Assembly (NCBI RefSeq): GCF_000738735.6
Contig: NC_047056.1
Coordinates: forward strand, 70,911,106 to 70,975,105
Origin: Corvus cornix cornix
Lineage: Eukaryota > Chordata > Aves > Passeriformes > Corvidae
Direction of reading: 5' to 3'
Length of the DNA: 64,000 bases
This document shows positions 23,019 through 35,456 of this stretch, one piece after another. Position 1 is the first letter of the stretch. The number at the start of each line of letters is the position of its first letter. The notes under the pieces were generated by a model. That model did no database searches. It was not told the DNA's origin and saw only the letters and a program-made list of their open reading frames with translations. Position numbers and translations under genes: made by a program.

Positions 23019-26000
23019 ACATCCCTGTTTAAAACATACTCTTGGTATGTCTGGTGGAGCCAGGATTTTGGCTGTCCAGAGCAGAGGAAGAGAGTGCAAG
23101 AAGGAGGGCCTGTGTGACTGTCACAAAGTGTTTCCATCCCCACTTTGTTCTCTCTGGCTTCAGTGCTTCACCTGATGAAACGAAGCACCATAGCTTTAGC
23201 TGCCCTGCCAGATGATCATTAGATACTGTAGGGGTGACTGCCTATCTCTTCTTTACATTCTACAAGTGAGAGCACTTACCAGCAAGGGGGTGGAGTTATT
23301 TACAGAAATATTGCTCTGCTTTCTGTAGCATAAGTGAGAAAGATTATATTCAGCACAGATGCATGGAAATCCCAGTTATGTTGCCTGTGAAACTGTTTTC
23401 ACGAAGGAAATAACAAGATTTATTGGGACCAGAATTGTAGCAGTACTCATGGACGAGCTCCTACACAAAATTTTATTCTGTTTTCCACAGTTAGATGTAA
23501 AGAAGTTGGATTTCCTTGACTCAGAGTACCTCTGCTGACAGCGACTGACTGATTTCTTAAAGACCGACTCTACTGATAAACTCAGCTGTTGGAAATTATA
23601 AGACAACACAGAAGTTTGATGCTGCCTTTCAAATTCTGGAAAACTTTATGTTTTAAGTAGATTCTCTTTGAAACTGGAGTGCTGTGGACTTGTGAGAAGC
23701 ATAGCAGACCATAACCCATGTTGTCCAGAGGGCTAGGAGAATTGTTCCCTGCAGCTCCAGAGCAAGGGTCAGTATGAACACATGCAGAATTGCACACACC
23801 TTTTATGGCTTGTCCCAGACATCTTTGTGAGAAACACATACAGTTAAGGGCTTATTAATTAACCATGTGTTCTGAACATGGGAAACACTGATATGTGTAA
23901 GCAGTTTCTTCTACACCCTTCCCTTTAAGATTTTATAGAAGACAAATGACTGTTATACTCCTGCACGTTACTGTAAGAGTCTGCCACATAACTGCTGGTG
24001 AAAATTAGTTTGGCTCTGCTGAGGATGCAGTTCAAATTATAGCTCAGCTGAGTGTTTGGCCTGGTGTACTCAGATTTATGGGTACCACCAATCCTATCAT
24101 ACCCAGATGAAGTATTTGCATACTTGTATGCGGTATTTACATATTAAAGTACTGTATTTACATGTTCTTTATTTTGTATGTTGAGACTTCTGACAAATAA
24201 AGGAAACACTTCAAACTGTGTCTTTATTTTTGTTTCCTATGTCTCAGATTTTCCAGAAAAATAAGTTGCTACATCCCCCTCTTTCATCCCCGAAAAAGAG
24301 CAGGAAAACGAGTGGCTTTCCTGCAGCAGCTGTAGCACCTGCTGTTTACAGTGAAGTTGGACCACAGCAATGCTTCTTTTCTGGTCCACAACATTTCCTC
24401 TAGTAGTCAAAGCCAACACATCAAAGTGAAAGCTCTGAAGGAGAAAAACAATGTGAGCTATTGTTCCAAGAAAACAAAATAAATCATCTGTAGGAAAGGA
24501 GTAAAAATTCCTAACTGGATTTTTAAAACATAAATACTGGGAAGAAGACTGCAAAGCAAAATGTAACGTGTAGTTGTGATGATGCTAGATAAGCTACAAT
24601 TTCTAGAACTTCACTGTACTCTCACTTGATATATTCTAACAATAGAAGCAATGCATAGAATGCATGCCATGATTCTTTGGAGATACACATCGCAGCTCTA
24701 GAAAGAAGCCAGTCTTGGACCTTCTCATTTGCTTCTATTTCCGGTTTTGAAAAGTCCCAAATTTTGAAATTCTTCAGTCTGAGGTTTGGACCTATTCTTG
24801 TATTCATAGTGCTTCTTTGTTTGTTCTTCTTCCTTGCTGTTGTTTGTTGTTCTTATGATGGAAATACCTTGAGGTTCCCACTGAGGGCCCCATTGTGCTA
24901 GACAATTACACTGCACAAGGAGGTTGTGATGTAAATAGAGAAACCAGTGTGTGGTAGAGGAAACAGAGTAGAGGATCAGCTTGCCTGTACTCTCCTGAAA
25001 GGTCAGAGACAGAGGTAGTCAAAACCCTGTTTTGTGTTGCCTGGCTTGTAGTTTGTTTTTAGGAATGGAGGAAGTCAAAGATGCTACATCATTTTACCTG
25101 GATGAGAAGGATTCGATTTTTTCAAAAACCTAAAATAAAACTTGCTCTGCTGTAAGGAGGAGGTGAGGAAACATGTATCTGATTGCCAACCAGGATTCCG
25201 CAAGAAACTAAATGAAATCTGGAAGATTGCCTGCCATCATGAAATCATATTATCCAGAGGCACTTGGGTTACCTCCCCTCTAAGCATAAGCATATTGGTT
25301 TTGACCTTGTCACCTAGATCCAGGTAATAAAATCAACTTTCTTCCAGCAGCAATGTTGCAGCCATGTAGCTGTGGAATGGTGCACCTTATTTCCTGTGAT
25401 CCTAGTTCAGAGTTCTGCTTAGAAAACTGAAGGCACAGAAATCAAAGGCTAGTTCCTGTTTTCTGGATGCTGTTTTGGGAGCCCTACCATCAGAAAAAAG
25501 GAAACAGAGCAGAAAAGTCTGTCTAAAAGTAGACCTTCTATGTCAGTTTACTTGAAAGAGTCTGGAGTAGCAGATGCAGAACTGTGTATCCAGCTGAAAT
25601 AAAAGCATGCACAGTTGTTTCATAAGAAACGGAAATCCAGAACTTGACTCAGTTTCTTCCTATTGTAATGAAAGTCCAGAGGAAATTAATGAAACCTATT
25701 ACAAATTTAATGAAGTAAATGAAACAATCCCACTGGCTTGGTTTAATGACTTCCACACAAAACCCTCAAAGGGTTGGTACATTCTGCCTATTGGGTTCAC
25801 AGCACTGGGCCAGGTCCTCATAATAATAACAGGCTGAAAAGCTGTGTCTCATGTTCTGATGTTAAAACACTGAACTGAAACAGTTGCAAAATAAATACTG
25901 AAAATAAAGAACTTTGGACTGGTCAAAAGGTAAAAGCACAGTTTGTAGAGCTCAGTGTAGAGATAACTACACTGAACTTTGATGGCCATTGAGAGGTAGG

Positions 26001-27012
26001 GGATGAGAGGGCTCAACCCATTGCATTCCATCTATAGCCTTTACATGGATAAAACCATGAGCAAAGTGAAAACCAGCAATTCTTAAACATTAAGTATATA
26101 CAATCCTATAGAGCACTAGCTTGATAAAAAACTCCATTAAAGAGGCCTCTATTTCTGTTCCTCTGCTGTATCTGATCACCTCGTGACTTAGGAACATCTT
26201 TCTCAGACTGTCTTGCTCTCAACAAAGCTACAAATTCTACTGTACTTTCCCCCTTAATGTGAAGAATCATTACCAAGTGCTTTAGAACTACCTACACTGC
26301 TAGATCTTGCCATTAAAACACCCCTTTATTAAAAAAATAATTTCTTTCATAATGCAACATGTATTTGTGTAGATAGAGAACAACCTGATGCACCTGATGG
26401 CATAAAACTATTACTAAATGCTATCTGACCCTCATGTGGTTAGGTATATCTTACCATGTAAGAACAGCAAAAGGTTTTGGGGGTCCACACACAGTCTTTT
26501 TTGTGTATGTGTACAGTGTTGGTACAGACAGGTGTGGGTGCTGGCTGTGGCTAAGGCTGTAAAGAAGCATACCTATTAAAGCTAAAATACAGAAATAATT
26601 TCTAAGGCACACAGTCACAGACGGGTGCACAACTCCCTTTGGTTTTCACTGAGGCTCAGGTACTGCTCTACACTTTCTTCTAGTTTCCCTCTCCCTTCCA
26701 TCCAAACTAAGATGTAAAGATTATTGACCTTGTCCTGCTTTCATAGACCAGACAAAGCCACCAGGAAATAGCTTATTTCAACACTTGAAAAAAATAATCT
26801 TTGCCGGTGAATGCCTTAAAAAAACCCTGAAGACAGATGAATTCTGATGAATCCGGCTGAAGTGCTTTAAGGTATTACTGCCCTGCTGTCGTCTGCCACT
26901 CTTGCAGCAGACTGTGTATTCAGAGAGTCAGCAAAAGGGTATGGGGACCACCATCCCAGCTGGTCCATCACACAGATGAGCCCATTAACTGAGGAAATCT
27001 TTGTGGCAAAAT
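23019..27012. other. Unique sequence, no gene seen
   Basis: Besides the 21 bp triplicate at 24112 I see no gene or repeat. The plus frame at 25607-25837 (76 codons) shows several N-x-S/T glycosylation-like triplets but lacks a signal peptide or known motif; I regard it as chance. Confidence 0.5.
24112..24174 (+). repeat. Three tandem 21 bp units
   Basis: Three consecutive 21 bp units each start GTATTTRCAT. The first contains ATTTGCAT, the octamer word. The unit tails have diverged, so the array is old. Confidence 0.75.
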
Positions 27013-27060
27013 GGCAGCCACGCCACCAGATCGGCAGCCACGCCACCAGATCGGCAGCCA
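27013..27060 (+). repeat. 20 bp tandem repeat, 2.4 copies
   Basis: GGCAGCCACGCCACCAGATC occurs at 27013-27032 and 27033-27052 identically, followed by the first 8 bases of a third copy. The identity implies a recent duplication, and the unit is CpG-containing and G+C-rich unlike its surroundings. Confidence 0.95.
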
Positions 27061-27100
27061 CAAACAGCTGAGGTGCCAACATAGCCTGTTGTAGCCTGGG

Positions 27101-27680
27101 TCCTTCCTTCCTTCCTTCTTCCCTTCCCTTCCCTTCCCTTCCCTTCCCTTCCCTTCCCTTCCCTTCCCTTCTCCCTTCCCTTCCTTCTTCCCTTCTTCCT
27201 TCCCTTCCCTTCCCTTCCCTTCCCTTCCCTTCCCTTCCCTTCCCTTCCCTTCTTCCCTTCCCTTCCCTTCCCTTCCCTTCCCTTCCCTTCCCTTCCCTTC
27301 CTTCCCTTCCCTTCCCTCCTTCCCTTCCCTTCCCTTCCCTTCCCTTCCCTTCCCTTCCCTTCCCTTCCCTTCCCTTCCCTTCCCTTCCTTCCCTTCCCTT
27401 CCCTCCCCTCCCCTCCCCTCCCCTCCCCTCCCCTCCCCTCCCTCCCCTCCCCTCCCCTCCCCTTCCTTCCTTCCTTCCTTCCTTCCTTCCTTCCTTCCTT
27501 CCTTCCTTCCTTCCTTCCTTCCTTCCTTCCTTCCTTCCTTCCTTCCTTCCTTCCCCCCCTTCCCCCCTTATTTCCCCCCTTCCTTCCTTCCTTCCTTCCT
27601 TCCTTCCTTCCTTCCTTCCTTCCTTCCTTCCTTCCTTCCCCCCTTATTTCCCCCTTATTTCCCCCCTTCCTTCCCATTTC
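27101..27680. repeat. Long polypyrimidine microsatellite (CCCTT/CCCCT/CCTT)
   Basis: About 580 bp in which the plus strand is almost entirely C and T. It starts as (CCTT)n, becomes mainly (CCCTT)n to about 27400, then (CCCCT)n to about 27462, then (CCTT)n to about 27553, then C6-rich TTATTT interruptions alternating with more (CCTT)n. The long Gly/Lys/Glu/Arg frame on the minus strand is only the translated repeat. Mirror-symmetric purine-pyrimidine tracts of this kind can form triplex DNA and cause polymerase stalling and assembly errors. Confidence 0.97.
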
Positions 27681-30406
27681 CCCTTTTCTCTTTGTTCCTT
27701 ACCTTCCTTTATCTCTCTCCCTTTTGCTCTTACATTTCTTTGTCTCTCACCTTGCTGTCTGTATTTCTTCACTGCAATACAAGAGTTAGGTCTCTACAGG
27801 AAAACCAAGCTCCAAGCTCCCACCAGTACCCTCCCAGACAATTAAAAATGTGTTCCCCTCCCCCACAATCTCTTTTTGTTTTGTTTTGTTATTGTCAGCT
27901 GGTCTCTTGGATTAGGGTTTGCAGCTCTCTCTGGGCTCAGGAAAGCTTGGTAGCTTGGCAGGATTTCTTGCCAGATCACTGATCCTAATGTGAGTGCCAG
28001 AATCCTGCAGTTTGCATAATGCTAATTTGCTTTTCAGCCCAAGTTGCCAACTCACATGCTGCTTAGCACATCAAGTAGCAGACGGAATGCCATGTGCTCT
28101 ACCCCGAACCGAACCAGGAGGAGAGTAATTGGATAGATACCCACTACCTGAAATTGAAACTAATCTAACCAACCCTGTGTATAAACCTTAATGCACTGTT
28201 GAGCTTCTGGTAAGAGGTCATTAGACTGAAACTGTTTCAAGCCAATTAGTTCCTTATTCTCAAAGCTCTGATTTGGAGTTTTCACTGGCATAATAAGGTT
28301 ACAAATACTGCTGCAATTATGGCAATATTCATTCACTTAGACCTAGATCCTGCCACCCTTACTCACTGCAAGGGTAGTAGGACTGGACCTTAATGCCTGT
28401 GCTAATGAAATGCTGGACATGTCAGGGTGGGGCGATACTGAGAGATATCACCACACCTAAGGGATGTTGCCAGTCACTGGGCTAAATGCCAACTACTTTC
28501 AGTCGACTGGGTGTGCGGCTATCTCACTGCATTACAACACTCTCAAGTGTCTTTGCAATACCAGTTCTTTCAAAGCAAAAGAAAGCCAGACCGACTAGAA
28601 AAAACCTCTTAACTGTCACCTTTGTTTTCATTCTAAGCTGCATACACACTGATGCTAATATAGCTGCAGCATGAGTCCAAAAAGGTGGGACCTTTCTAAA
28701 CAGGTTGTCCAGGCTCTCTCTCCAATAAACTTCGGGAAATGAGTAGCTCTGAAGAAAGATTGATCCTTCCTGCATGAGACACCTCTCTGAGGCAGGGTGA
28801 GTTGGACTGCATTCTGAAGGTACTGGAATCTCTCCGTCAGCTGAAGGGCAAGAGGCTCTATATTGGATCCTTTCAGTCAGCTGAAGTTTGTGGAATTGTA
28901 CCTCATGCTTAGTGACAGAACCTGAGCCTGGTTTGCTTTCTGACATATGGCTTGGTCACAGAGAGGGACTGTGGGTCACAACCCTTGTGCAACGCTCCCA
29001 AACCCTCAGGACAGGGAGCAGGTCTGTGAGACGCTCTTCTTGTCAGTTCTTGAGCAGCAATGAATAACTAGGGCTCTGTGAGGAGTGACTGATTTCTCTG
29101 TTTGGTCAGCAGGAAAGCAGGTGCCCTGGTCCAACAGGCCGTGCAGACACACTGCTGGGAACACAGCTAACCCACGGGTACTCAGTGAGCAACTTGCTGC
29201 TGACACTGTCCCAACGCCCAGCAAGTGGCTTGTGGGAAGGGCTTCAGAGGAGTGCTGAGTGCACAGTCTCTAATCTAGGAGGTGTGGAGATTACAGGGGA
29301 ATTGGGTAAGGAATTTACAATGAAGGCCATGGAAGAAACTGGCCGAGTAAGACACAAGCAAGAATTAATGGCCAAATAATATTGCTTAAATTTCTTGATC
29401 TTCCATGCTTGGATTTGGTTTGCTTGGAAAGTGTAGAGGTGAAATTCTCCCAAATTTGTCTTTCTATTTTGTCCTGTGTGATACCTTGTGTTGTGCTCCT
29501 CTCCATTTTAATAAAGCTCCAAATGTGTGGAAGGATGGGGACTGGAGGGATTTATTATCCCTCCATCAAAGCAGTGGCTGTCTGTTGAGAAACAGCAAAA
29601 CATTGCTTGTTAAAGAACTATCTCTACAGAAAAGCCTTATCACTTGGGTTTGGAGGACCACAGGAAGATTAAATATGGTACCATCTAACAGACTAATGAA
29701 AGGGGAGTATTCTTAGGACTTTGGAGGCCTGAGAAAAATGTCAAAATCCAGCCCTTTTCTACTGTGTTAGCGATGTGCACTTGCTGTCTCATGGGACAGG
29801 GCTGTTGAACCCAAACTAAAGGTGCAAGTGGCTCCCACTGTTGAGGACCTCATTAGAGGAACACTGTCTTGGGGAAGCATCCTATCCATCCTATCTTATC
29901 CCAACCTATTCCAAAGAAATCACTGCCATTTTTTCTGTTTAAGGAGTGTGGTAGATGCATATGAAAAATATGTTAGATTTTCAGCATGATATAATAGTAA
30001 ATAATTCCAGAAGATGGGGCCACAAAATTGTTGGCTTTCAAGTAGTTGGCTTCTTTGGGATGTCTGGATTTACTAGGCCTTCTCAGGTAAGGCAATAATG
30101 CATATGCTTAAGGGATTACATGATAGGGGAGTTAGATTACATTAAAAAAAACTGCCCAGCAGGGTTGAAAAGCCTTGCAGAAAGTGTTTTGGTGTGGGAA
30201 AATAGGGGGTCACTGATAAACTTTTAGAAATCTCTGTGGTTAGTTCTGTTCCTGGTGAGTGTGAGGTTAAGAGGAAAAGAAACCCATTATGAACAGAAAA
30301 TGATTTCTCAGGAATTAGTCTCAAAACAGTCACAGTAAAGATGCATTTCCTTTCTTAAAGCATGCATACATTTCTTCTTTTTAGACTCTCTGATTGCTCA
30401 GCTGAA
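27681..30406. other. Unique sequence, no gene seen
   Basis: No gene recognised. An AATAAA at 29510-29515 is followed by a short GT-rich stretch and preceded by an open frame (29185-29379), which weakly resembles a terminal exon; no acceptor of quality supports it. Confidence 0.45.
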
Positions 30407-30482
30407 GAGGGTGGTAATTGCCCACCCCAGTGATTCAGCACTCTGGGAATTTCCCAAAAGTGGTTTTCGCCAGCCTTTTCCA
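30407..30482 (+). repeat. kappaB-palindrome element, copy 1
   Basis: Centred on GGGAATTTCCC (30445-30455), a palindromic match to the NF-kB consensus GGGRNWYYCC. The whole segment aligns with 31705-31793: shared words in order are GAGGGT, TAATTG, AGTGA-TCAGC, TGGGAATTTCC, AAAAG and TGGT-TT-GCCA followed by TTTTCC. Both copies are in the same orientation, 1.3 kb apart. The pair may be a duplicated enhancer element or two copies of an ancient interspersed repeat. Confidence 0.6.
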
Positions 30483-31704
30483 GCTTTAAAATTGTTCTTC
30501 TCCCTAAAATGGGCAAATGTCTTTGCTTTCCTAATTGGAAGATAGGAAGGACATTTGACTAATTATAAACTGTGACATGTAAATATGATTTTATCAGAGA
30601 ACTATCATCAGAGATGATGAACTATAATCAGAGAGCACTGCTACTTTTATTCCCTGTAGAAAATATTGCTTTCCTACCACATTTTACATATTTGTGGCAC
30701 ATATATGGGGTACAGTACTAGGTTACAAGGTATTGTATTGTAGCTTTACAGCCAGGAAAACGAATCAGTTTAGCAAAGCCAGAATATAAACACAGGAAAA
30801 GAAAGTAGCTTAAGAGTGGGAATTAGTGAAAAGGAGAGGGCCACTGCAGTCAGAAATGTCTGTGTGAATTGTGACTGACTGAGTCGGTCAGGCAAAGCAC
30901 TACAGTGCTGCTCATTCTCTGTTGCCATCGTACGTACTTTCTTTCCTTCTACTTTCTTTGTAGTGTCCCCAAGCTACCTACTACTCTAATAATTTAATAG
31001 CGATTATTTTCCTTTTCTGTTTAGCTATTAAAACTTTCCCTCTTCCATGCTGTGTGTGCATGTTAAAACTCAAGTTAGGTAGCGGGAGTTAAAAGAGTAA
31101 GTAAATAATTTTTCTTTTTTCCCCTTGATTTTCAGGCTTGCTTGGTCTCATGTGTATACATGTGTAGGCATGTGTGTATGGCTAGCCTCTGGTACAAATT
31201 AAACTAGCCACACAGAAGGACACAAAAGGCTCTTAGCCAGGGTGAAGGATCTGTCCCCATTGTTTCCTCGGAGTGTTGGATTCAACATCCTTTGACTCAT
31301 AATATGTAATTAAAAAAAAAAAATCCTAGCAACTTGAAATTAAAACTATTGTTGCTAGAAACTGAATGCGCAAGGAACAAGAGAATGGGTGTCTAATCTG
31401 TTACGATTACTTTTCAGGATATTATAAACTTTTCTCCTACTGAACCCAACAGGAAAATTCCCAGTGACATCAGGGATGTACAAATGAGTTCATAGCCCTT
31501 CCTCGGGGTAGGTTCCTGTACCAATCGGTAGGTGTGAATAAGCAGAGAAATCCCGTTGGAATGAAAAAAAAAAGACTTTCCAAAGATTATCATCAGCATG
31601 AGCAATCTCAGTAAAGTTCTAATGACTGTTGTTAACAAACTGAGTTTTATTAAGTTTCCTGTAAAACAATGTGCTTTGGGGGGAGAAAGAGGGGGGAGAA
31701 GCAG

Positions 31705-31793
31705 GAGGGTAATTGTCATACTAGTGAATCAGCTCCTTTGGGAATTTCCAAAAGGTGCGGTTAGCTCAGAAGACTGGTGTTTGCCACATTTTT
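31705..31793 (+). repeat. kappaB-palindrome element, copy 2
   Basis: Contains GGGAATTTCC (31740-31749) inside the larger near-palindrome CTTTGGGAATTTCCAAAAGG. It aligns to copy 1 at 30407-30482 but carries about 20 extra bases after AAAAG. A G-rich tract (31678-31709) directly precedes it and is absent from copy 1. Confidence 0.6.
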
Positions 31794-32739
31794 CCTTCCT
31801 AAGGCTAATCTTTGTAATTCAAATTAATTTGCAACCATTTAGTTTTGAACCTAGAGTTAATATGCTTGATTAAGCGCTATTATTAATAAATCCACCAAAG
31901 GCACAGACAATGGCAACAATTATAGAAAAAGACTAGGTATTAAGTAGAATCAATTTATTACAAATTCTGAGACTTGTCAGATGGTTCAACACTCCAAATT
32001 TATCCAGCAAGGAAATGGGACTATCCAGATCATGAGTAGAAGGTGAAGAAAGCATATCTGCAATGTGAGGGTGTCACTAGGCATCAGGGAGAACACAGAA
32101 AAGTGACTGACCAGTTGAGTCCCCACAGTGAGCATCACTCAGGAAAACTTAAAGAACTAGTTGCATGGAAGATATGCAAAGAGCAAACCAAAATACCCAG
32201 AAATTGCAGCGACTTGTCCACCTCCCAAGCAGAAAAGATTCATGTAGAAAATGGCAGTATTATTCTTTCTATTGTGAAGGTCTGACTTTTAAGAAAGAAA
32301 TTATCTTCAGAAGTGTAGCAAGAGCAATGTTTTAACTATTACCCATGTATATTTGACTAAGAAACTACTATTGTTTGTGTCCAAGAAACATGGCCAATTC
32401 TTCCCAGCTGTATTATTGTATTATAATAATTTTCCATTACAGAGGTGACTGTTGCTCCAAGCCAGAGTATGTAAAATAGCCAAGATTTGACTCTCCAGGC
32501 TTTGCCATGCACAATGCTAAGCACCTCATGCATGATGCTGACGTCTCTCCATACTTATAGACTTCCCTGGGAGTTGAAGGCACTCAATACTGCCTGGGAG
32601 GAAGAGATCTGTGTGTGGCAGAAAATGTTAGTGTGTTAAGAAAGTAAATGGAGATGATTTAATGATGAGACTACTGCTTCTCATGCTGACCATTACTGTT
32701 CCATTGTTCCCTTGTGTTCCCTCATCAGTTGGCATCTAT

Positions 32740-32800
32740 CTTGTGCCCCATGGTGAGTGCAGACTGGAAACTCTCTGGGGCAAGCACTGGGCTTAGTGTG
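32740..32800 (+). mobile_element. Possible ancient MIR/L3-type repeat remnant
   Basis: AGACTGGAAACTCTCTGGGGCAAGCACTG resembles the common amniote repeat word AGACTGTAAGCTCTTTGGGGCAGGGAC found in ancient SINE/LINE 3' ends. Only about 30 bases are convincing. Confidence 0.3.
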
Positions 32801-32960
32801 GTGGTCGTGTGGAGCAATATCCAGGTGCCCCAGTCACAGCAACCATGAGCTCCTGCAGTCACGCAATGGCTGCTTCCTTCCTTCATGTGATTGCTCAGCC
32901 TGTTTACATCTGTCAAGCCTTTTATAAAAGCTGTGCTGCTAGCAAGGGCTGTTTGGGGGC

Positions 32961-33004
32961 TGTTGTTTTTTTGGGGTTTTTTTTTGGTTTTTTTTTTTTT
33001 TTTT
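32961..33004. repeat. T-rich tract
   Basis: Interrupted poly(T) of about 44 bp with GGGG and GG breaks. Confidence 0.9.
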
Positions 33005-33814
33005 AATTGTTTTGAAGGCTCTTTTTAGTTAAAAAGTGTTTGCCACCACAGTTAAGACATGGACTGGATTAAAGTTCAAAACCAGCTCACGTCAGCAAGT
33101 GGATGGAAATTGTTACCATCTGACAGCTGGTGGCCTGGAAGGAAAATGTAAAAGTCACTGCATGAAGGATTGGTTCAGGGCAGTGTCACAAGAAGTGACA
33201 TGGCTTTGTTTTGTATCCTGAGAGTACTGCTCTCTGTTCTGCCTGAGTTCTGCTCAAAGGAGTGCCCATAGAGATTAGTGAAACTCACTGCACCTCTCTG
33301 ACTGCAAGTGCCAGGTCGTACTACCTATTTAACTTGTGCAGGAGAAGCTGTGGTTTGTGCCACTGATGATATTTGGTGAGACTGTAGGGTGGCAGGCCTG
33401 GTTCAGGTCACCAGGTTCAGCACTTCTTTGCTGCCTTTCAGCCCCCTAAGTCTTTCTCCCAGCTTTTCTCATCAACTCCAATCAGCAAAAAATGAACTAA
33501 TGTGGAAAAAATCTTTTATTTTCACCTCTGCCTGCCTTAATAATGGACCAGGTATATTATTTGATATAAGAATACCCTAACTGCCAGAATGTCTCGTACA
33601 AACCAGTATGCATCTAAATACCTGTTAGACTCTATTACAGAGTGTGTAGTACAAGGGCAGACCAGGCAAAGGCTGCAGAATTAACTGACCCACCAGAGAA
33701 TAAATGACAGCATTAGGAATGGCACAGGCATTGCAGATTGCACATTGCAGGTGCATGTCTTTTGGCTCCAGCAATGCCAGCTAAAGAAATGACTGCCCTG
33801 AACCTCTGATGTGC

Positions 33815-34733
33815 CAGTGGGCCATGCTGCCCTCCAGAGGGACTCCAATAGGCTGGAGAAGGGCTGACAGGAACCTCATGAAGTTCAACAAGAGGAAGTG
33901 TGAAGTCCTACACCTGAGATGGAATAATCCACATTATTCTAATGCCCCACTACATGATGGTAGATGACCAGCTGGAAAACAGCTTTGCAGAGCAGGACCT
34001 GGAGGTCCTGCTGGACACCAAGTTGACATGAGCCAGCAATCTCACATTACAGAAAAGATGGTGAACTCTGTCCTGGGCTACATTAGGAGAAGTGTTTCTA
34101 ACAGATCAAGGGAGGTGATCCTCCCCCTCCATTCAGCACTGCTGAGGCTGTAGTTAGAGTACTGTTTCCAGTTCTGGCATCCTCAGCACAAGAGACAGAT
34201 GGGCATACCAGAGACAGGCCAGCAAAGAGCCACCATGATGATTAAGGGAGCAAGAAATGGCAGAGGCACAAACAGCATAATTTTGCTGCTGCTAAAGACT
34301 TCTCTAAGCAAAGGTGGGGACTAGAGCAGCACTCCTGTAAGGAAAGGCTGACAGAGCTATGACTTCAGGCTGGAGAAGAGGAAACTCAGGCAGATCTTAT
34401 CAATGCATATAAGTACCTGAAGCAAGGGGGCAAAGAGGACAGAGCCAGGCTCACTGCGCTGACAGGACACCCACAACAGGCACAAACAGAAACACAGAAG
34501 GTTCTGTCTGAACATCAGGAAACACCTTTTTATTGTTAGGGTAACTGAGTACTGGCCCAAGTGGTCCAGAGGGTCTGTGGAGGGCCCCTCTTTGGCAATA
34601 TTCAAAAACCACAAGTACGTTTGGTCCTGGGCAACCTTGTTCTAAGTGACCCGGCTTGATCAACGGGTTGGACCAAATCAGCTCTAGATATGTCTTCCAA
34701 CCTCAGCCATGCTGTGATTCTATGTTTCTGTGA
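33815..34733 (+). mobile_element. CR1 LINE, 3' part of RT plus 3' end, sense
   Basis: The largest mobile element here. It begins within the end of the reverse transcriptase domain: in pieces across frames one can read the CR1 order RNLMKFNKRKCEVLHL, then a segment like VNSVLGYIRRSVSNRSREVI, then LPLHSALLRL, before the non-coding 3' part with GTTCTGTCTGAACATCAGG and GGAGGGCCCCTCTTTGGCAA. It ends with TGTGATTCTATGTTTCTGTG, the degenerate ATTCTATG terminal repeat of CR1. Stops and frameshifts are frequent, so no protein can be made. It is 5'-truncated as usual, since CR1 is primed from its 3' end. CR1 retroposes by target-primed reverse transcription; this copy is dead. Confidence 0.93.
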
Positions 34734-35456
34734 ACCCACACCTGGAAGCTCTGCAGCACCTTTCCCCCTGACAGCAAACATTGCTGCCTTCCCAAAACCA
34801 GCTACAGAGGTGAGTACTTCCCTCTGAGTATCAACGATACTGATCTGCATTATCTTAAAGAGCAATTTTTTGTTGATCCAGACTATTTTCATTGAACCTT
34901 TTAAAGGAATGCATGTAAGAGCTTTTGAAGAGGTTGTCAGGAAAAGGGGTGAGGGAGGGATGGTGATGGCCAGCAGCAAGGTCTAGGCTGGGTCCAGTTA
35001 CCTCTTACCTCTGTAAGCAGTGCAGTTCCATTAGAAAGGTGGGAAAGGGCTCAGTGCTCTCACCCCTGAGCTGCTGTGTTAATCAAGTTCTAGGAAATGG
35101 AAACCAGAAGAACAAGACAGCCAACAAAATACTGCAAAACTCAAGAACTTTCTGAACAAGCTAAAGAAAATAAACTTCAAGACAGTAAACAGTGACAGTA
35201 GTGACAGCAATTACTCCTGAACTAAAAAATTTGGGAATAGAACAAGTCAAATACATCACTTCCTTACTGCAAAGGATGTGTTGAAATGTTCAAGAGTGAA
35301 GGTACAGGCAGCCTGCTTATGTAATTAGGCAGATTACATGAAGTTAGAAAGCACATACACTTATTTCAGGAGGAAATATGTTTCCTTAGAGGAAAAGAGA
35401 TGTACATCATAACTGAAAGGACACTTCATACTGGATGAATTCCAAAATAAAATTTG

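Larger units (their letters stand above)
31794..33814. other. Unique sequence with T-rich tract and possible old repeat
   Basis: No gene recognised. The plus frame at 32043-32285 (80 codons) is hydrophilic but has no motif and no convincing splice acceptor. Confidence 0.45.

Noticed and set aside
25607..25837. 76-codon plus frame with N-glycosylation-like triplets, considered as an envelope or receptor scrap
   Set aside because: There is no signal peptide, membrane segment or flanking retroviral sequence.
26985..27677. 230-codon minus-strand frame rich in Gly, Lys, Glu and Arg
   Set aside because: It is the translation of the CCCTT/CCTT repeat array on the opposite strand.
29185..29515. Open frame followed by AATAAA, considered as a terminal exon
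   Set aside because: No good acceptor precedes it and AATAAA is frequent in this base composition.
33069..33080. GTTCAAAACC, considered as a Pol III B box of a tRNA or SINE
   Set aside because: No A box at the right distance, no cloverleaf and no terminator.
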